Assembly (NCBI RefSeq): GCF_014694405.1
Contig: NZ_JAAUWV010000020.1
Span: 1 to 64,000 of the forward strand
Direction: 5' to 3'
DNA from: Pseudoalteromonas sp. S16_S37
GTDB lineage: Bacteria > Pseudomonadota > Gammaproteobacteria > Enterobacterales > Alteromonadaceae
Length of the DNA: 64,000 nucleotides
Below, piece after piece: positions 50,610 through 59,105 of this stretch. Positions within the stretch are counted from its first letter, which is position 1. Each line of letters starts with the position of its first letter. The notes beneath the pieces were generated by a model that worked only from the letters and a program-made list of their open reading frames with translations, was not told the DNA's origin and made no database searches. The position numbers and the translations under genes were made by a program.

Positions 50610-51047
50610 GTGGATATATCAAACATGCCTTTGGCAGACGTACAAGTAAACGACAAAGTAGTGGCGGGTAATGGGTATTACCCTGACTTAAGCACCGCCT
50701 ACTTTATTGAACACTTTGCTATCCCCAGTGAGTATGCAAACAAAACAGATTTGATCAGCGACAAGTTAAAAGCAGCGCAAGCCGAGGTAAACCAAGAACT
50801 CGACAAGGTTTTGCTCAGCAATGGCGAACCGCTAAATGCGCAGCAAATAATGTTTTACAAATTGGCGGTATGTAGCAAAGCCAAAGCTAACTCATTAATT
50901 AGTCGCTTGGGTAGTACGCACAGAGATAACGCCGCTGCACAGCAGCAAGCAAGCGTTGATAGCTATGAATATTGGTTACATCAATTCGTAAACAACATGC
51001 GCTTGCTAGTTGGATTAAGCACCACTGCCACGGTTGAGTTGCTATGA
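50610..51047 (+). CDS. L: Head completion/stabilisation protein (P2 gpL)
   Basis: About 145 residues, from a GTG at 50610 with AAGGGA upstream; an in-frame extension to 50577 has no ribosome-binding site. The sequence (MPLADVQVNDKVVAGNGYYP, STAYFIEHFAIPSEYANKTD) matches the P2 gpL family, a head-tail connector protein that finishes the DNA-filled head. It overlaps the next gene by 4 bases. Its place after gpM completes the O-N-M-L order. Confidence 0.82.
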   Translation: MDISNMPLADVQVNDKVVAGNGYYPDLSTAYFIEHFAIPSEYANKTDLISDKLKAAQAEVNQELDKVLLSNGEPLNAQQIMFYKLAVCSKAKANSLISRLGSTHRDNAAAQQQASVDSYEYWLHQFVNNMRLLVGLSTTATVELL

Positions 51048-51517
51048 GCCAAAGCAAAATAGCAAAGCTAAAAGCGCATTTACAAAGTGCGCAGTATCAG
51101 GGGCATTTGCTAGCTCTACCAGAGCAATTTGATTGTTGGATTGAAGGCGGGCGAATTGAGCCGAGCAGTAAAACAGTGAATGGCAACGGGTTATTAGCAG
51201 CACGCTTTTATTACTCGGGGGTTATTAGCATAAACCCATGTGCTGCACCTGCTGCACTGATATGTGCTTTTGCATCGTTTTGGTTGCAAAACAACGGTGG
51301 GCGCAATGACAGCAAAGACATTGAATTTAGTGCTGATGTTAACGACGACAGCAGCAACGAAGTTGAACTAACGATCACTCAGCTTTGTGAAGACATAGAG
51401 CTAATTCAAACAAACAACGGCCCGTTTGAGTTAAACGGTATTCGTTATGACTTTGGTGAGCAAAGCATTTGGATTGCTGAACTGTTCACACTAGGTGCAG
51501 ACATAAGCCGTGCTTAG
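51044..51517 (+). CDS. Tail completion protein (P2 gpR-like)
   Basis: A 157-residue soluble protein, coupled by a 4-base overlap to gpL. A segment (LLALPEQFDCWIEGGRIEPS...) and ISINPCAAPAALICAFASFW fit the P2 gpR-type tail completion proteins that cap the tail before joining the head. An acidic stretch (DVNDDSSNEVELTITQLCED) is near the end. The role is inferred from family likeness and the position between gpL and gpS. Confidence 0.75.
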   Translation: MSQSKIAKLKAHLQSAQYQGHLLALPEQFDCWIEGGRIEPSSKTVNGNGLLAARFYYSGVISINPCAAPAALICAFASFWLQNNGGRNDSKDIEFSADVNDDSSNEVELTITQLCEDIELIQTNNGPFELNGIRYDFGEQSIWIAELFTLGADISRA

Positions 51518-51518
51518 T

Positions 51519-52142
51519 ATGCAGTTTGATCAAGGCCAGAGCCTTGAACAGCTACAGCTGTTATCGCTCAAGCCGCAAAAGCGTAAAAATATATTAAGAA
51601 GCGTGATCAGGAGCGTTAACCGAGCAAGCAAAGACCGAATCACAAAGCAAAAAGATTTGGCGGGTAAAAGTTGGCAAGGTCGAGCAAACGGCAAAAAAAA
51701 GAAAATGCTCACCAAGTTAAAGCGACATTTGAAAGTTCGCGCAAGAGCTAACGATGCACAGGTGTATTTGAAAGGCGCCAGAGTAGGCAAGATTGCAACG
51801 GCCCATCAGACAGGTGCCACCATTGATGTGAACCCACGCAAAGGTGGTGGTAAGCGCAACAGTGATGGGATGGCAACACGCCCAATGGCAAAGGCTTTGA
51901 TAAGGGCGGGGTATACCATTCCACGCAATCGAGGCAAAGGGTCCAAACGACCCAGTATAAAATGGATAGTGGCAAACATTACGCTTAAACAAGCGGGGTT
52001 TTTGCTCAGGGAGTTAAAGGGCGGCTCAGGTAAGAGCGAATGGCAAATTGACTTGCCCGCCCGCTCATTTTTGGGTGAAACACCCAAAGAGCACAAGCAG
52101 CACATGAGTTTTATGTTAAACAAAGCCATGCAAGTGGCGTAA
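51519..52142 (+). CDS. Phage virion morphogenesis protein (P2 gpS-like)
   Basis: A 207-residue, very basic protein (KDRITKQKDLAGKSWQGR, RANGKKKKMLTKLKRHLKVR) matching the phage virion morphogenesis family, which includes P2 gpS and controls tail completion. The ATG at 51519 is preferred; a GTG at 51510 lies in the end of the upstream gene. Followed after 10 bases by the sheath-like gene. Confidence 0.8.
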   Translation: MQFDQGQSLEQLQLLSLKPQKRKNILRSVIRSVNRASKDRITKQKDLAGKSWQGRANGKKKKMLTKLKRHLKVRARANDAQVYLKGARVGKIATAHQTGATIDVNPRKGGGKRNSDGMATRPMAKALIRAGYTIPRNRGKGSKRPSIKWIVANITLKQAGFLLRELKGGSGKSEWQIDLPARSFLGETPKEHKQHMSFMLNKAMQVA

Positions 52143-52152
52143 AGGAACGAAA

Positions 52153-53247
52153 ATGGCACAAGGGAAGGTTTCAGTCGCCACGTTGCAAACAGGCAGTGGT
52201 GCAATAGCAGAAGTTGAACGAACCGTTTTGTTTATTGGTGAAGCGCCAAAAAACAACGGCTCTATACAGCCAATCAACGCACAGAGCGACTTTGACGCGC
52301 TGTTTGATGAAACAGATTCACCACTTAAAACACAGCTACAAGCATGGCAGCGCAATGGCGATGATTTGGTCAGTGGTTACGCAATTTCACATACCAGTGA
52401 CGATAATGTTTTGTCGCTCATTGATAAAGCGATGGAACAAGATGTAAATCCCGAAATCATCGTGATTTGCAAGCCTGCAACGGGTAAAGCAGAAGTTGAA
52501 AGCTACCAAGCAAAAAACTTAGAGATCCAATCAAAATATGCACGCTATGTTCGCACTTTAGTTGCCGTACCAGGTTTGGATGGCACACAAACGTGGGCTG
52601 ATTTGATTACCGCTCTACAGCCTATTACAGATGGTGTGGTAGCTGAACGCGTTGCAGTTGTACCATTGCTAATTGGCGATGAACTTGGCGGTGTGGTTGG
52701 GCGCTTGTGTAAGCGTTCAGTCACGATTGCAGATAGCCCCATGCGCACAAAAACGGGGGCTATGTCTCTACTTACAGCCCCAGTAGACAGTGCAGGAACC
52801 CCATTGACGAACGCCACAACATCGGCACTTGATGCACTGCGATTTAGTTGTGTGCAGTATTACACCAGCTTAGATGGCACCTATTTTGGCGATGTAAATA
52901 TGCTTGACGCGAATGGTGGCGATTTTCAACAAATTGAAATTGGTCGCGTACTCGACATGGCTGCACGACAGGTGCATGTTAAAGCGACATACGAAATTAA
53001 GAACCGACAGTTAAATAATAGTCCAACGGGGATAGCTTACGGCAAACGTAAATTGAGCAAACCGCTTTTTGATATGAGTAAGTCCATCACCATTGGCGAA
53101 GACAGATTCCCCGGGCTAATTGATGCACCAACCGAAGACAGTATTAGCTTGACGTTCCTAAACGAAAAGCACGTACATATCGTGCTCAAGATCAAACCGA
53201 TTGACTCACCGAATACAATCACTGTAGGCATTATGCTAGATAGCTAA
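52153..53247 (+). CDS. Tail sheath-like protein (DUF2586 type)
   Basis: A 364-residue protein like the HP1-type tail sheath (DUF2586), which replaces P2 gpFI in this phage group. It begins AQGKVSVATLQTGSGAIAEV and has LISWKQ-like core strands, VAVVPLLIGDELGGVVGRLC and ending HIVLKIKPIDSPNTITVGIM. It would form the contractile sheath. The tube gene follows after 10 bases. Confidence 0.82.
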   Translation: MAQGKVSVATLQTGSGAIAEVERTVLFIGEAPKNNGSIQPINAQSDFDALFDETDSPLKTQLQAWQRNGDDLVSGYAISHTSDDNVLSLIDKAMEQDVNPEIIVICKPATGKAEVESYQAKNLEIQSKYARYVRTLVAVPGLDGTQTWADLITALQPITDGVVAERVAVVPLLIGDELGGVVGRLCKRSVTIADSPMRTKTGAMSLLTAPVDSAGTPLTNATTSALDALRFSCVQYYTSLDGTYFGDVNMLDANGGDFQQIEIGRVLDMAARQVHVKATYEIKNRQLNNSPTGIAYGKRKLSKPLFDMSKSITIGEDRFPGLIDAPTEDSISLTFLNEKHVHIVLKIKPIDSPNTITVGIMLDS

Positions 53248-53257
53248 GGATAAGCTC

Positions 53258-53710
53258 ATGACTCAAAAAGTATTAGGCGGAAAAGATTTTGATTGCTTTA
53301 TGGGCAATGCAATGGTGCATGTGACCGAAGCAAGCGTAAAAATTACTGATGGCCGTAAACCAAAAATGGTAAGAGGCGTGCCAAAAGGCTGGATTGATGG
53401 ACCAGTAGAGGCTGAAGTAACGCTCAAACTTGATCACGAAAACTTTTTGCTGCTACAAGCACAGGCTAAACAAGCGGGTAGCTGGAAAGGCATCGAGCCA
53501 TTCGACGTGCAATTTACTGCAAGTGTTGCCGCAGGCGATATGAATATAGAAGCCTTTGGATGCATGCCTCAGCTTGAAGACCTGTTAAACATTAAAGCAG
53601 AAGGGGGCGAAGAAAACACCTTTAGCGTGAAGTGTCCCATAACAAGCCCTGATTTTATCCGTATTAATAGTGTGCCTTATTTAACAGCTGATGAAGTGAG
53701 GAATCTCTAA
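53258..53710 (+). CDS. Tail tube protein (DUF2597 type)
   Basis: A 150-residue protein typical of the HP1-like tube (DUF2597): GGKDFDCFMGNAMVHVTEAS, GRKPKMVRGVPKGWIDGPV, EVTLKLDHENF. The inner tube of the contractile tail is expected. Its stop overlaps the next gene by one base. Confidence 0.8.
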   Translation: MTQKVLGGKDFDCFMGNAMVHVTEASVKITDGRKPKMVRGVPKGWIDGPVEAEVTLKLDHENFLLLQAQAKQAGSWKGIEPFDVQFTASVAAGDMNIEAFGCMPQLEDLLNIKAEGGEENTFSVKCPITSPDFIRINSVPYLTADEVRNL

Positions 53711-54330
53711 TGCGTGGCTTAACGATCACACCAAAGCTATTGCTGAGTGCTATGGGACTCAGTAAATACACCGTGTTTGAAGGGGAACTGAACCTCAATA
53801 TTATCGGCATTCGCTCAGACAATACACGCGCCAATACATTTAATGATTTGATTTGTGTGCTGTATCAACAAAACGGTGAGTGGCAACTTAAACAATATAA
53901 AGCAACTACTGATGCGGGGATCTACTGGCGCAAGCATCCCATGAATGTAGACGGTACGGCGGTACTGGTTGCGGGCCAGCATTTAGGGCTTTGGACATTT
54001 GGGTATCATCAAGGCAAGTACAAAGCGCTGGTGCAAAACAAGCCCGTTTTGGTACTTCGTGATAACGACAAAAACGAGGACCTGCAAACCGATGGTAGTC
54101 AAGCTGAATTACAGAGTGGTTATTTTGGCATTAACTGCCATCGAGCTGGCGAGCATGTTGAGTCAAAGTTGGTGGGTAAGTGGTCCGCAGGGTGTCAGGT
54201 CATTGCTGATCCCCGTGACTACGAGGAGTTTATCAGCCTATGTGAGCAATCTGCTGCTCGTTACGGCACTATTTTTAGTTATACATTATTGGAACAAAAC
54301 CAAATTAAAAGGAACAAGGAAGATGTCTAA
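53710..54330 (+). CDS. L,D-transpeptidase-like (YkuD-type motif) cell-wall enzyme in tail gene cluster
   Basis: A 206-residue protein with the motif H-R-x9-K-x-V-G-x-W-S-A-G-C-Q-V near residues 142-162 (GINCHRAGEH, VGKWSAGCQV). The His followed by a S-x-G-C motif is the catalytic signature of L,D-transpeptidase/YkuD-type enzymes, with Cys as nucleophile. No signal peptide or endolysin domain is present. It sits between the tube gene and the tail chaperone, where tail-associated wall enzymes occur, but no other lysin gene is seen in the window, so it may serve as the lysis enzyme or in DNA entry. Coupled to the tube gene. Confidence 0.6.
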   Translation: MRGLTITPKLLLSAMGLSKYTVFEGELNLNIIGIRSDNTRANTFNDLICVLYQQNGEWQLKQYKATTDAGIYWRKHPMNVDGTAVLVAGQHLGLWTFGYHQGKYKALVQNKPVLVLRDNDKNEDLQTDGSQAELQSGYFGINCHRAGEHVESKLVGKWSAGCQVIADPRDYEEFISLCEQSAARYGTIFSYTLLEQNQIKRNKEDV

Positions 54331-54607
54331 TCAAGTTATTGTGATTGAGAGTGATGATAAAGAATTTACATTTAATGTAACGACACAAGCGTACAACAAA
54401 TATTTAAACAGTGCTTCGCCTAACAACAAAATTCAGCCCGCGACTAACTTTTTAATGGGAACAGTAAAAGATGAACAAAAGCAGGAGCTTAAAACATTCT
54501 TAAAGTTACCAGGTGCATCGTTGTTAATGGCTGGCATTGTTGTTGATGAGTATCAGCCAGAGTTTAACTTGTCGGTAAAAAAATCGAAGAGCGCGCCAAA
54601 CAAATAG
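54323..54607 (+). CDS. Tail assembly chaperone, short form (gpG-like, 94 aa)
   Basis: A 94-residue protein (MSNQVIVIESDDKEFTFNVT, NKYLNSASPNNKIQPATNF, ending KKSKSAPNK) upstream of the tape measure gene, where P2-like and lambda-like phages encode tail assembly chaperones as a short form and a frameshifted long form. AAGGA precedes the ATG; its start overlaps the upstream gene by 8 bases. The slippery heptamer A-AAA-AAA is at 54577-54583, near its end, and a -1 frame continues to 54777. Confidence 0.78.
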   Translation: MSNQVIVIESDDKEFTFNVTTQAYNKYLNSASPNNKIQPATNFLMGTVKDEQKQELKTFLKLPGASLLMAGIVVDEYQPEFNLSVKKSKSAPNK

Positions 54608-54777
54608 AGTTTAACCGCGTAGATCAGTTGTTGGCTTATCACGCCAAACATTTTGGCACGATGAAAATAACTGATGAAACTTTGGCCCAAGCGCTCTTTA
54701 TTGAAACTAAGCAACAGGAGTTGCTAACTGTTGCCGTAAACAACGGTATCTGTATGGCATTAAGTGGCGAAGAGTAG
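54323..54777 (+). CDS. Tail assembly chaperone, -1 frameshifted long form (about 151 aa)
   Basis: If ribosomes slip back one base on A-AAA-AAA (54577-54583, zero-frame codons gta aaa aaa), translation continues as IEERAKQIEFNRVDQLLAYH, AKHFGTMKITDETLAQALF, ending MALSGEE at the stop 54775-54777, 7 bases before the tape measure gene. This frame has no start codon with a plausible ribosome-binding site of its own and is rich in normal codons, so a fusion is the best reading. It corresponds to lambda gpGT and P2 gpE+E'. Both forms coat the tape measure protein during tail assembly. Confidence 0.75.
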
Positions 54778-54783
54778 GGAAGC

Positions 54784-57150
54784 ATGAGTTCACTCAGTAA
54801 ATTAGACAAGTTGATGTATTCAATTGGGGTGATTGATAAAGTCACAGGCCCTGTGAATAAAATCATGGCAAAAATTAATCAACTGAGTGAACAAACAGCC
54901 AGTGCCAAGGCCCAGTTATCTGGTGGCTTAATGAATGCCGCAGGGGGGGCCATGATGTTAGTGGGTGCCCTAAACCCCGCCATTGAAGCACAAGCCGCAC
55001 TAGGAGAAGTGAACTCGCTTGAAGTGAGCAACCAAGCGCTAACTCAGCTTAACAATACTGCGATGAACTTTGTTAGTAATTACGGAGGTAATACAGCAGA
55101 GGTGATCCGCAGTTCTTACGATATCCAATCTGCAATATCAGGGTTAACGGGCAAAGAGCTTGCTCAGTTTACCGAATCTTCAGCCATTCTAGCCAAAGGC
55201 ACCAAGTCAGATGCCGCCACGACCACTGATTATTTCGGCACCATGTATGGGATTTATCAAGATACAGCGAAAGAAGTTGGTAAATCGGAGTGGGTCCAAA
55301 TGCTCACAGGGCAAACGGCCGCGTCTGTTCGCATGTTTAAAACAACGGGCTCAGAAATGGCGGGCGCGTTCTCAACATTGGGCGCCGATGCAAACAGCCA
55401 TGGCATTAAAATGAACGAGTCCATGGCTGTGCTTGGTCAACTGCAAGCTACTATGTCGGGCAGTGAAGCGGGGACTAAGTATCGCGCGTTTTTATCTGGT
55501 GTGGGTAAAGCCCAAGAAAAGCTGGGCATTCAACTCACAGATGCACAGGGGAGAATGCTCCCTATTGTTGATGTGATGGATCGCATACATAACCGATTTG
55601 GCTTAATTGATACAGTTGCCGAAAGTGACGCATTACAAAAGGCATTTGGTACAAAAGAAGCCGTTGCACTCATTAAACAACTCATGCCGCAAATGGACCA
55701 ATTAGAGGGCAATATCCATAAGCTAAGCAATATTACAGATATGGGTGTGGCCGTAGAAATGGCGGATGCAATAGGCAGTGCGTGGGATAGATTTGGCGGC
55801 TCACTCAATGCCGCATTAGTGAGCATGGGGCAAGCCGTACTACCGATTATTGAGCCTATTGTTGATGTGCTTGCCAAGCTCTTGAAAGGTGTTGTTTGGC
55901 TCACTCAAACATTCCCAACGTTGTCGGGCATTATTGGTACATTTGCCGTTGTATTAGTGGGTGCAATCGTGTCAGTGGGCGCATTTAACGCGTTGATGGG
56001 ACTATATCGTTTAGCCATGTTGCAAGGTGTGAGTATCACTAAAATATCTACTGTTTGGTCCAAAGCTTGGTCTGGGGCGTTAGCAGTGCAAACGTCAGCT
56101 ATGAGACTCGCTACGTTTACGGCTGCTAATTATGGCAATGCGCTGATGTTTGCAGGTGCGATGTTAAGCCGATTACAAACAATGGGGGTTGCAGGTGTGT
56201 TAACGCTTATCACTGCTAAGCTAGGTGCAGCAGCCACTGCTGCATGGACATTCTCAGCTGCATTGTTTGCAAACCCGATCACTTGGATTGTATTGGGGGT
56301 AGTGGCTGCAATCGCTGCTGTATCAGCACTGGTTTACTATTTTGATGATATAACAGAGGCGATGTCAAATTGGGCTGATAACTCAATGCTTTGGCAGGGT
56401 ATGCGGGTAGCGTTTGATATTCTCACATTACCGCTGCAAGCGATTTGGTATTTAATAAAATCAATTGCTGGTGCAATTTACGATGTGCTCATGCCAGCAA
56501 TGCAATCATTAACTAGTCTTGCACAAAGCGCATTAGATATATTCGCCGATTTTTATGCTCCAATTGAATCACTTTTTAATGGCATCGCAGACGAGTTATT
56601 GAGATTCATTGATAGCGCAATAGAAAAAGTAACATCGTTTTTCGCTTTTTTTGATGGACTTAGTGAACGTATTACCAAGTTTTTAAAAGGCGTAGCTGAT
56701 AACGGTGTACTGAACATGCTGATTGGCTTTTTTAGTGACAAACCCAATACAAGCGCGTTAGAAGCAGTGTCAAAAGTGGAAAACATCACAACAAACAACG
56801 TGATCCCCATCAATAAAGTGCAGGCAAGGACACCAAGCGCAGTGCAACCACAACAGGTAGATCATGTTTATACCAACGTGATGCAAAGTGGTTCTGTTGC
56901 TGAGTTCGCACAATATAAAGCCGCGTCTGCGACTTTCCAAGATTTGGAAAATGAACAACGTGAACTCAATCAAACTTATCGACCTAAAGTTAAAAAGTCA
57001 CCGTTTTTACAGCAGTTAGCAAATTCGCACAATATCAACACGAGTAATGCCAATAGTGATAATTCGCGCAATATTCATATCGAGAGTTTGACAGTCAAAT
57101 CAGATGATGCAGAGCAAACTTTTGATGACATTATGGAGCTAGCAGGATGA
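54784..57150 (+). CDS. Tail tape measure protein
   Basis: A 788-residue protein with a TP901-like tape measure N-terminus: GGLMNAAGGAMMLVGALNPA, then SYDIQSAISGLTGKELAQFT, DYFGTMYGIYQD, a STLGADANSHGIKMNESMA segment, and hydrophobic helices in the middle (about residues 365-400 and 490-520: LSGIIGTFAVVLVGAIVSVG, PITWIVLGVVAAIAAVSALV). These are typical of tape measure proteins that insert in the host membrane. Length predicts a tail of roughly 115-120 nm at 1.5 Angstrom per residue. Overlaps the next gene by 4 bases. Confidence 0.9.
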   Translation: MSSLSKLDKLMYSIGVIDKVTGPVNKIMAKINQLSEQTASAKAQLSGGLMNAAGGAMMLVGALNPAIEAQAALGEVNSLEVSNQALTQLNNTAMNFVSNYGGNTAEVIRSSYDIQSAISGLTGKELAQFTESSAILAKGTKSDAATTTDYFGTMYGIYQDTAKEVGKSEWVQMLTGQTAASVRMFKTTGSEMAGAFSTLGADANSHGIKMNESMAVLGQLQATMSGSEAGTKYRAFLSGVGKAQEKLGIQLTDAQGRMLPIVDVMDRIHNRFGLIDTVAESDALQKAFGTKEAVALIKQLMPQMDQLEGNIHKLSNITDMGVAVEMADAIGSAWDRFGGSLNAALVSMGQAVLPIIEPIVDVLAKLLKGVVWLTQTFPTLSGIIGTFAVVLVGAIVSVGAFNALMGLYRLAMLQGVSITKISTVWSKAWSGALAVQTSAMRLATFTAANYGNALMFAGAMLSRLQTMGVAGVLTLITAKLGAAATAAWTFSAALFANPITWIVLGVVAAIAAVSALVYYFDDITEAMSNWADNSMLWQGMRVAFDILTLPLQAIWYLIKSIAGAIYDVLMPAMQSLTSLAQSALDIFADFYAPIESLFNGIADELLRFIDSAIEKVTSFFAFFDGLSERITKFLKGVADNGVLNMLIGFFSDKPNTSALEAVSKVENITTNNVIPINKVQARTPSAVQPQQVDHVYTNVMQSGSVAEFAQYKAASATFQDLENEQRELNQTYRPKVKKSPFLQQLANSHNINTSNANSDNSRNIHIESLTVKSDDAEQTFDDIMELAG

Positions 57151-57458
57151 TACACATTGATTTAAATATTATTGATGGCGATTTATCACTTGATTCATTG
57201 TTACAACCTATCCAGCTAAGTGAGCGTGATGTAATTGCACAAGATATTAAACATAGGTTGATTGAAAGCGGCAAATTGCCGTTATTAATTGGCTTACGAC
57301 AGCCACAACATATTAAACGTGTGCTGACTGAGCTTGAACTCATTATTGAAGAGGATGAACGATTAGTACCAGGCACTATTCAGCTAACCCCAAATAACGA
57401 TGGGTTTATAGCGGTGACTGCTCAAACGCGAGACTATCAGCAAGAGGGGATAGTATGA
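57147..57458 (+). CDS. DUF2590 baseplate protein (gp25/gpW-like position)
   Basis: A 103-residue protein matching the DUF2590 family of HP1-like phages (DLNIIDGDLSLDSLLQPI, DVIAQDIKHRLIESGKLPLL, LVPGTIQLTPNNDGF). It occupies the place of P2 gpW, a baseplate wedge protein, directly before gpJ. Coupled to both neighbours by 4-base overlaps. Confidence 0.78.
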   Translation: MIHIDLNIIDGDLSLDSLLQPIQLSERDVIAQDIKHRLIESGKLPLLIGLRQPQHIKRVLTELELIIEEDERLVPGTIQLTPNNDGFIAVTAQTRDYQQEGIV

Positions 57459-58597
57459 GCCAGATATTTATTGATGAGTTAAAAGCGGCAGGCATTCCTA
57501 CCGATGAAGATTCTTTTAAAAAGCAGTTTGAACAGCAGCTAGTTGAAAGTGGTTTTGTTGTTAACAACCAAAGCCCATTATCACCGTTTTGGCGCCTACA
57601 ATCAGCACTGGTAGCTAAACCTGCGTTGCAACTTATCGAGCGTATGACATCGAATATCATGCCCAATAGCTTTGCTCAGTTAGCTCATGATGAATATTTA
57701 GATTTACACGGCCAAAGTCGCGGTGTGAAGCGTCTGACAGAAGTTAAAGCGCAAGGTCAGCTCCGGTTTTATCGCAGTGAAACAGAGTTAGAATTGGTGA
57801 TCCCATCAGGAACTTTGATTGAGTCCCTTCCGATTAACGGGCGAGTGTACATGTTAGAGCTTGTGTCTGAATGCAGGTTCAATGTAGGGGAAGAAACACA
57901 AAGTGCATTAGCACAAGCGGTAGAAGCTGGGCAGGCATATAACTTAGCGGCGGGCTACTACACCAAAATTTTAGCTAACTTTGAAAATGTAACCGTAACC
58001 AATGATGTAGGTTGGTTGGTTACTGCGGGTCAGGACGTTGAAACAGATGAAAATTACCGAGAGCGTATTCGAGCAGCGTTCGCACAATTAGGCAGTTACC
58101 ATGTGGATTTTGTGTATAAAAACCTCATTGCCACACACAGCGGTATTCCTTACGACAATATTGTACTAGAAAAAGGCGCACCACGCGGTGCAGGTACTGC
58201 AAACGCCTATGTGTTTTTAGAAATAGGGCAAGTAAGCCAAAGTATCATTAATTCAATTAATAACTATATCGCAGCGGGTAATCATGGTTTGGGAGATGAT
58301 TTACAGGCATTTGCGATACCAAATAAAAACATTGATTTAACAGTAACTATTGCACAGAAAAATGACACACCGAGCATTATTTCAAACGTTGAACAATTTA
58401 TACGTGCGGTGTTTAGACAAAACGATGCATTCAAACCGACCCGAGTAAAACCACTCTCAAGCTTTAGCTTTAGCTTACTTAATGCAGAGCTACACAACAC
58501 GTTTAGCCAGCTGCATAGTGTGGAGTATGACGTAAACCAATTAGAATCAGGGTTTTGGTTGCCTAAGTTGCAAAACTTGGTGGTGAAACATGGATAA
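57455..58597 (+). CDS. J: Baseplate J-like protein (P2 gpJ)
   Basis: A 380-residue baseplate J family protein: PFWRLQSALVAKPALQLIER, EYLDLHGQSRGVKRL, VIPSGTLIES, then DVETDENYRERIRAAFAQLG, typical of gpJ. It forms the outer edge of the baseplate. Overlaps gpI by 8 bases, in the P2 order J-I. Confidence 0.9.
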   Translation: MSQIFIDELKAAGIPTDEDSFKKQFEQQLVESGFVVNNQSPLSPFWRLQSALVAKPALQLIERMTSNIMPNSFAQLAHDEYLDLHGQSRGVKRLTEVKAQGQLRFYRSETELELVIPSGTLIESLPINGRVYMLELVSECRFNVGEETQSALAQAVEAGQAYNLAAGYYTKILANFENVTVTNDVGWLVTAGQDVETDENYRERIRAAFAQLGSYHVDFVYKNLIATHSGIPYDNIVLEKGAPRGAGTANAYVFLEIGQVSQSIINSINNYIAAGNHGLGDDLQAFAIPNKNIDLTVTIAQKNDTPSIISNVEQFIRAVFRQNDAFKPTRVKPLSSFSFSLLNAELHNTFSQLHSVEYDVNQLESGFWLPKLQNLVVKHG

Positions 58598-59105
58598 ACC
58601 ACAACTACCAATTTGGCTTGACGGATCAAGTGCTAACAAGTTAGCAGATGCCGCACAACAAATTTGGCAAAAAGTTGAGTCTCAGCTTACGTATTGGTTA
58701 ACGCTTCAACAAAGTGAAAGTGCAAGCCTCGCTATTTTGGATTTGCTTGCGTGGGAACGTGGGATAACACGGATACCTGATGAAGCACTTGAATTGTATG
58801 CAAAGCGTGTGCAATTAGCCCAGCTTAACGCAAACGATGCAGGTAGCGCTGATGGATTAGAGAGAATCTTTAAACGGCTTGGCTTTGGTTATGTCGCGGT
58901 GAATGAGCGAGTGCCAGGGCTTGAGTGGGACCAAGTTCAAATTGAAATGTTAGAAACCGAATTTGCAGGTAAAGAACGTTTGGTACTCGAACTTATAGAA
59001 ACATATGGCAAAACATGCCGTCGCTACTTGCTCAACGCATTAGCAGCAATTACGACTGCTGAGGGCGCAGGCCTCATTAATTACAATAAGGAAGTTGCAC
59101 GGTGA
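58590..59105 (+). CDS. I: Tail protein I (P2 gpI)
   Basis: A 171-residue protein of the phage tail protein I family (AILDLLAWERGITRIPDEAL, QLNANDAGSADGLERIFKRL, GFGYVAV). It links baseplate and fibre and starts within the end of gpJ. The stop overlaps the fibre gene by 4 bases. Confidence 0.85.
   Translation: MDKPQLPIWLDGSSANKLADAAQQIWQKVESQLTYWLTLQQSESASLAILDLLAWERGITRIPDEALELYAKRVQLAQLNANDAGSADGLERIFKRLGFGYVAVNERVPGLEWDQVQIEMLETEFAGKERLVLELIETYGKTCRRYLLNALAAITTAEGAGLINYNKEVAR

Noticed and set aside
51717-52204. Several leftward frames opposite the gpS-like gene, up to 132 codons
   Set aside because: Opposite a highly basic coding region; long open antisense frames arise from its codon bias.
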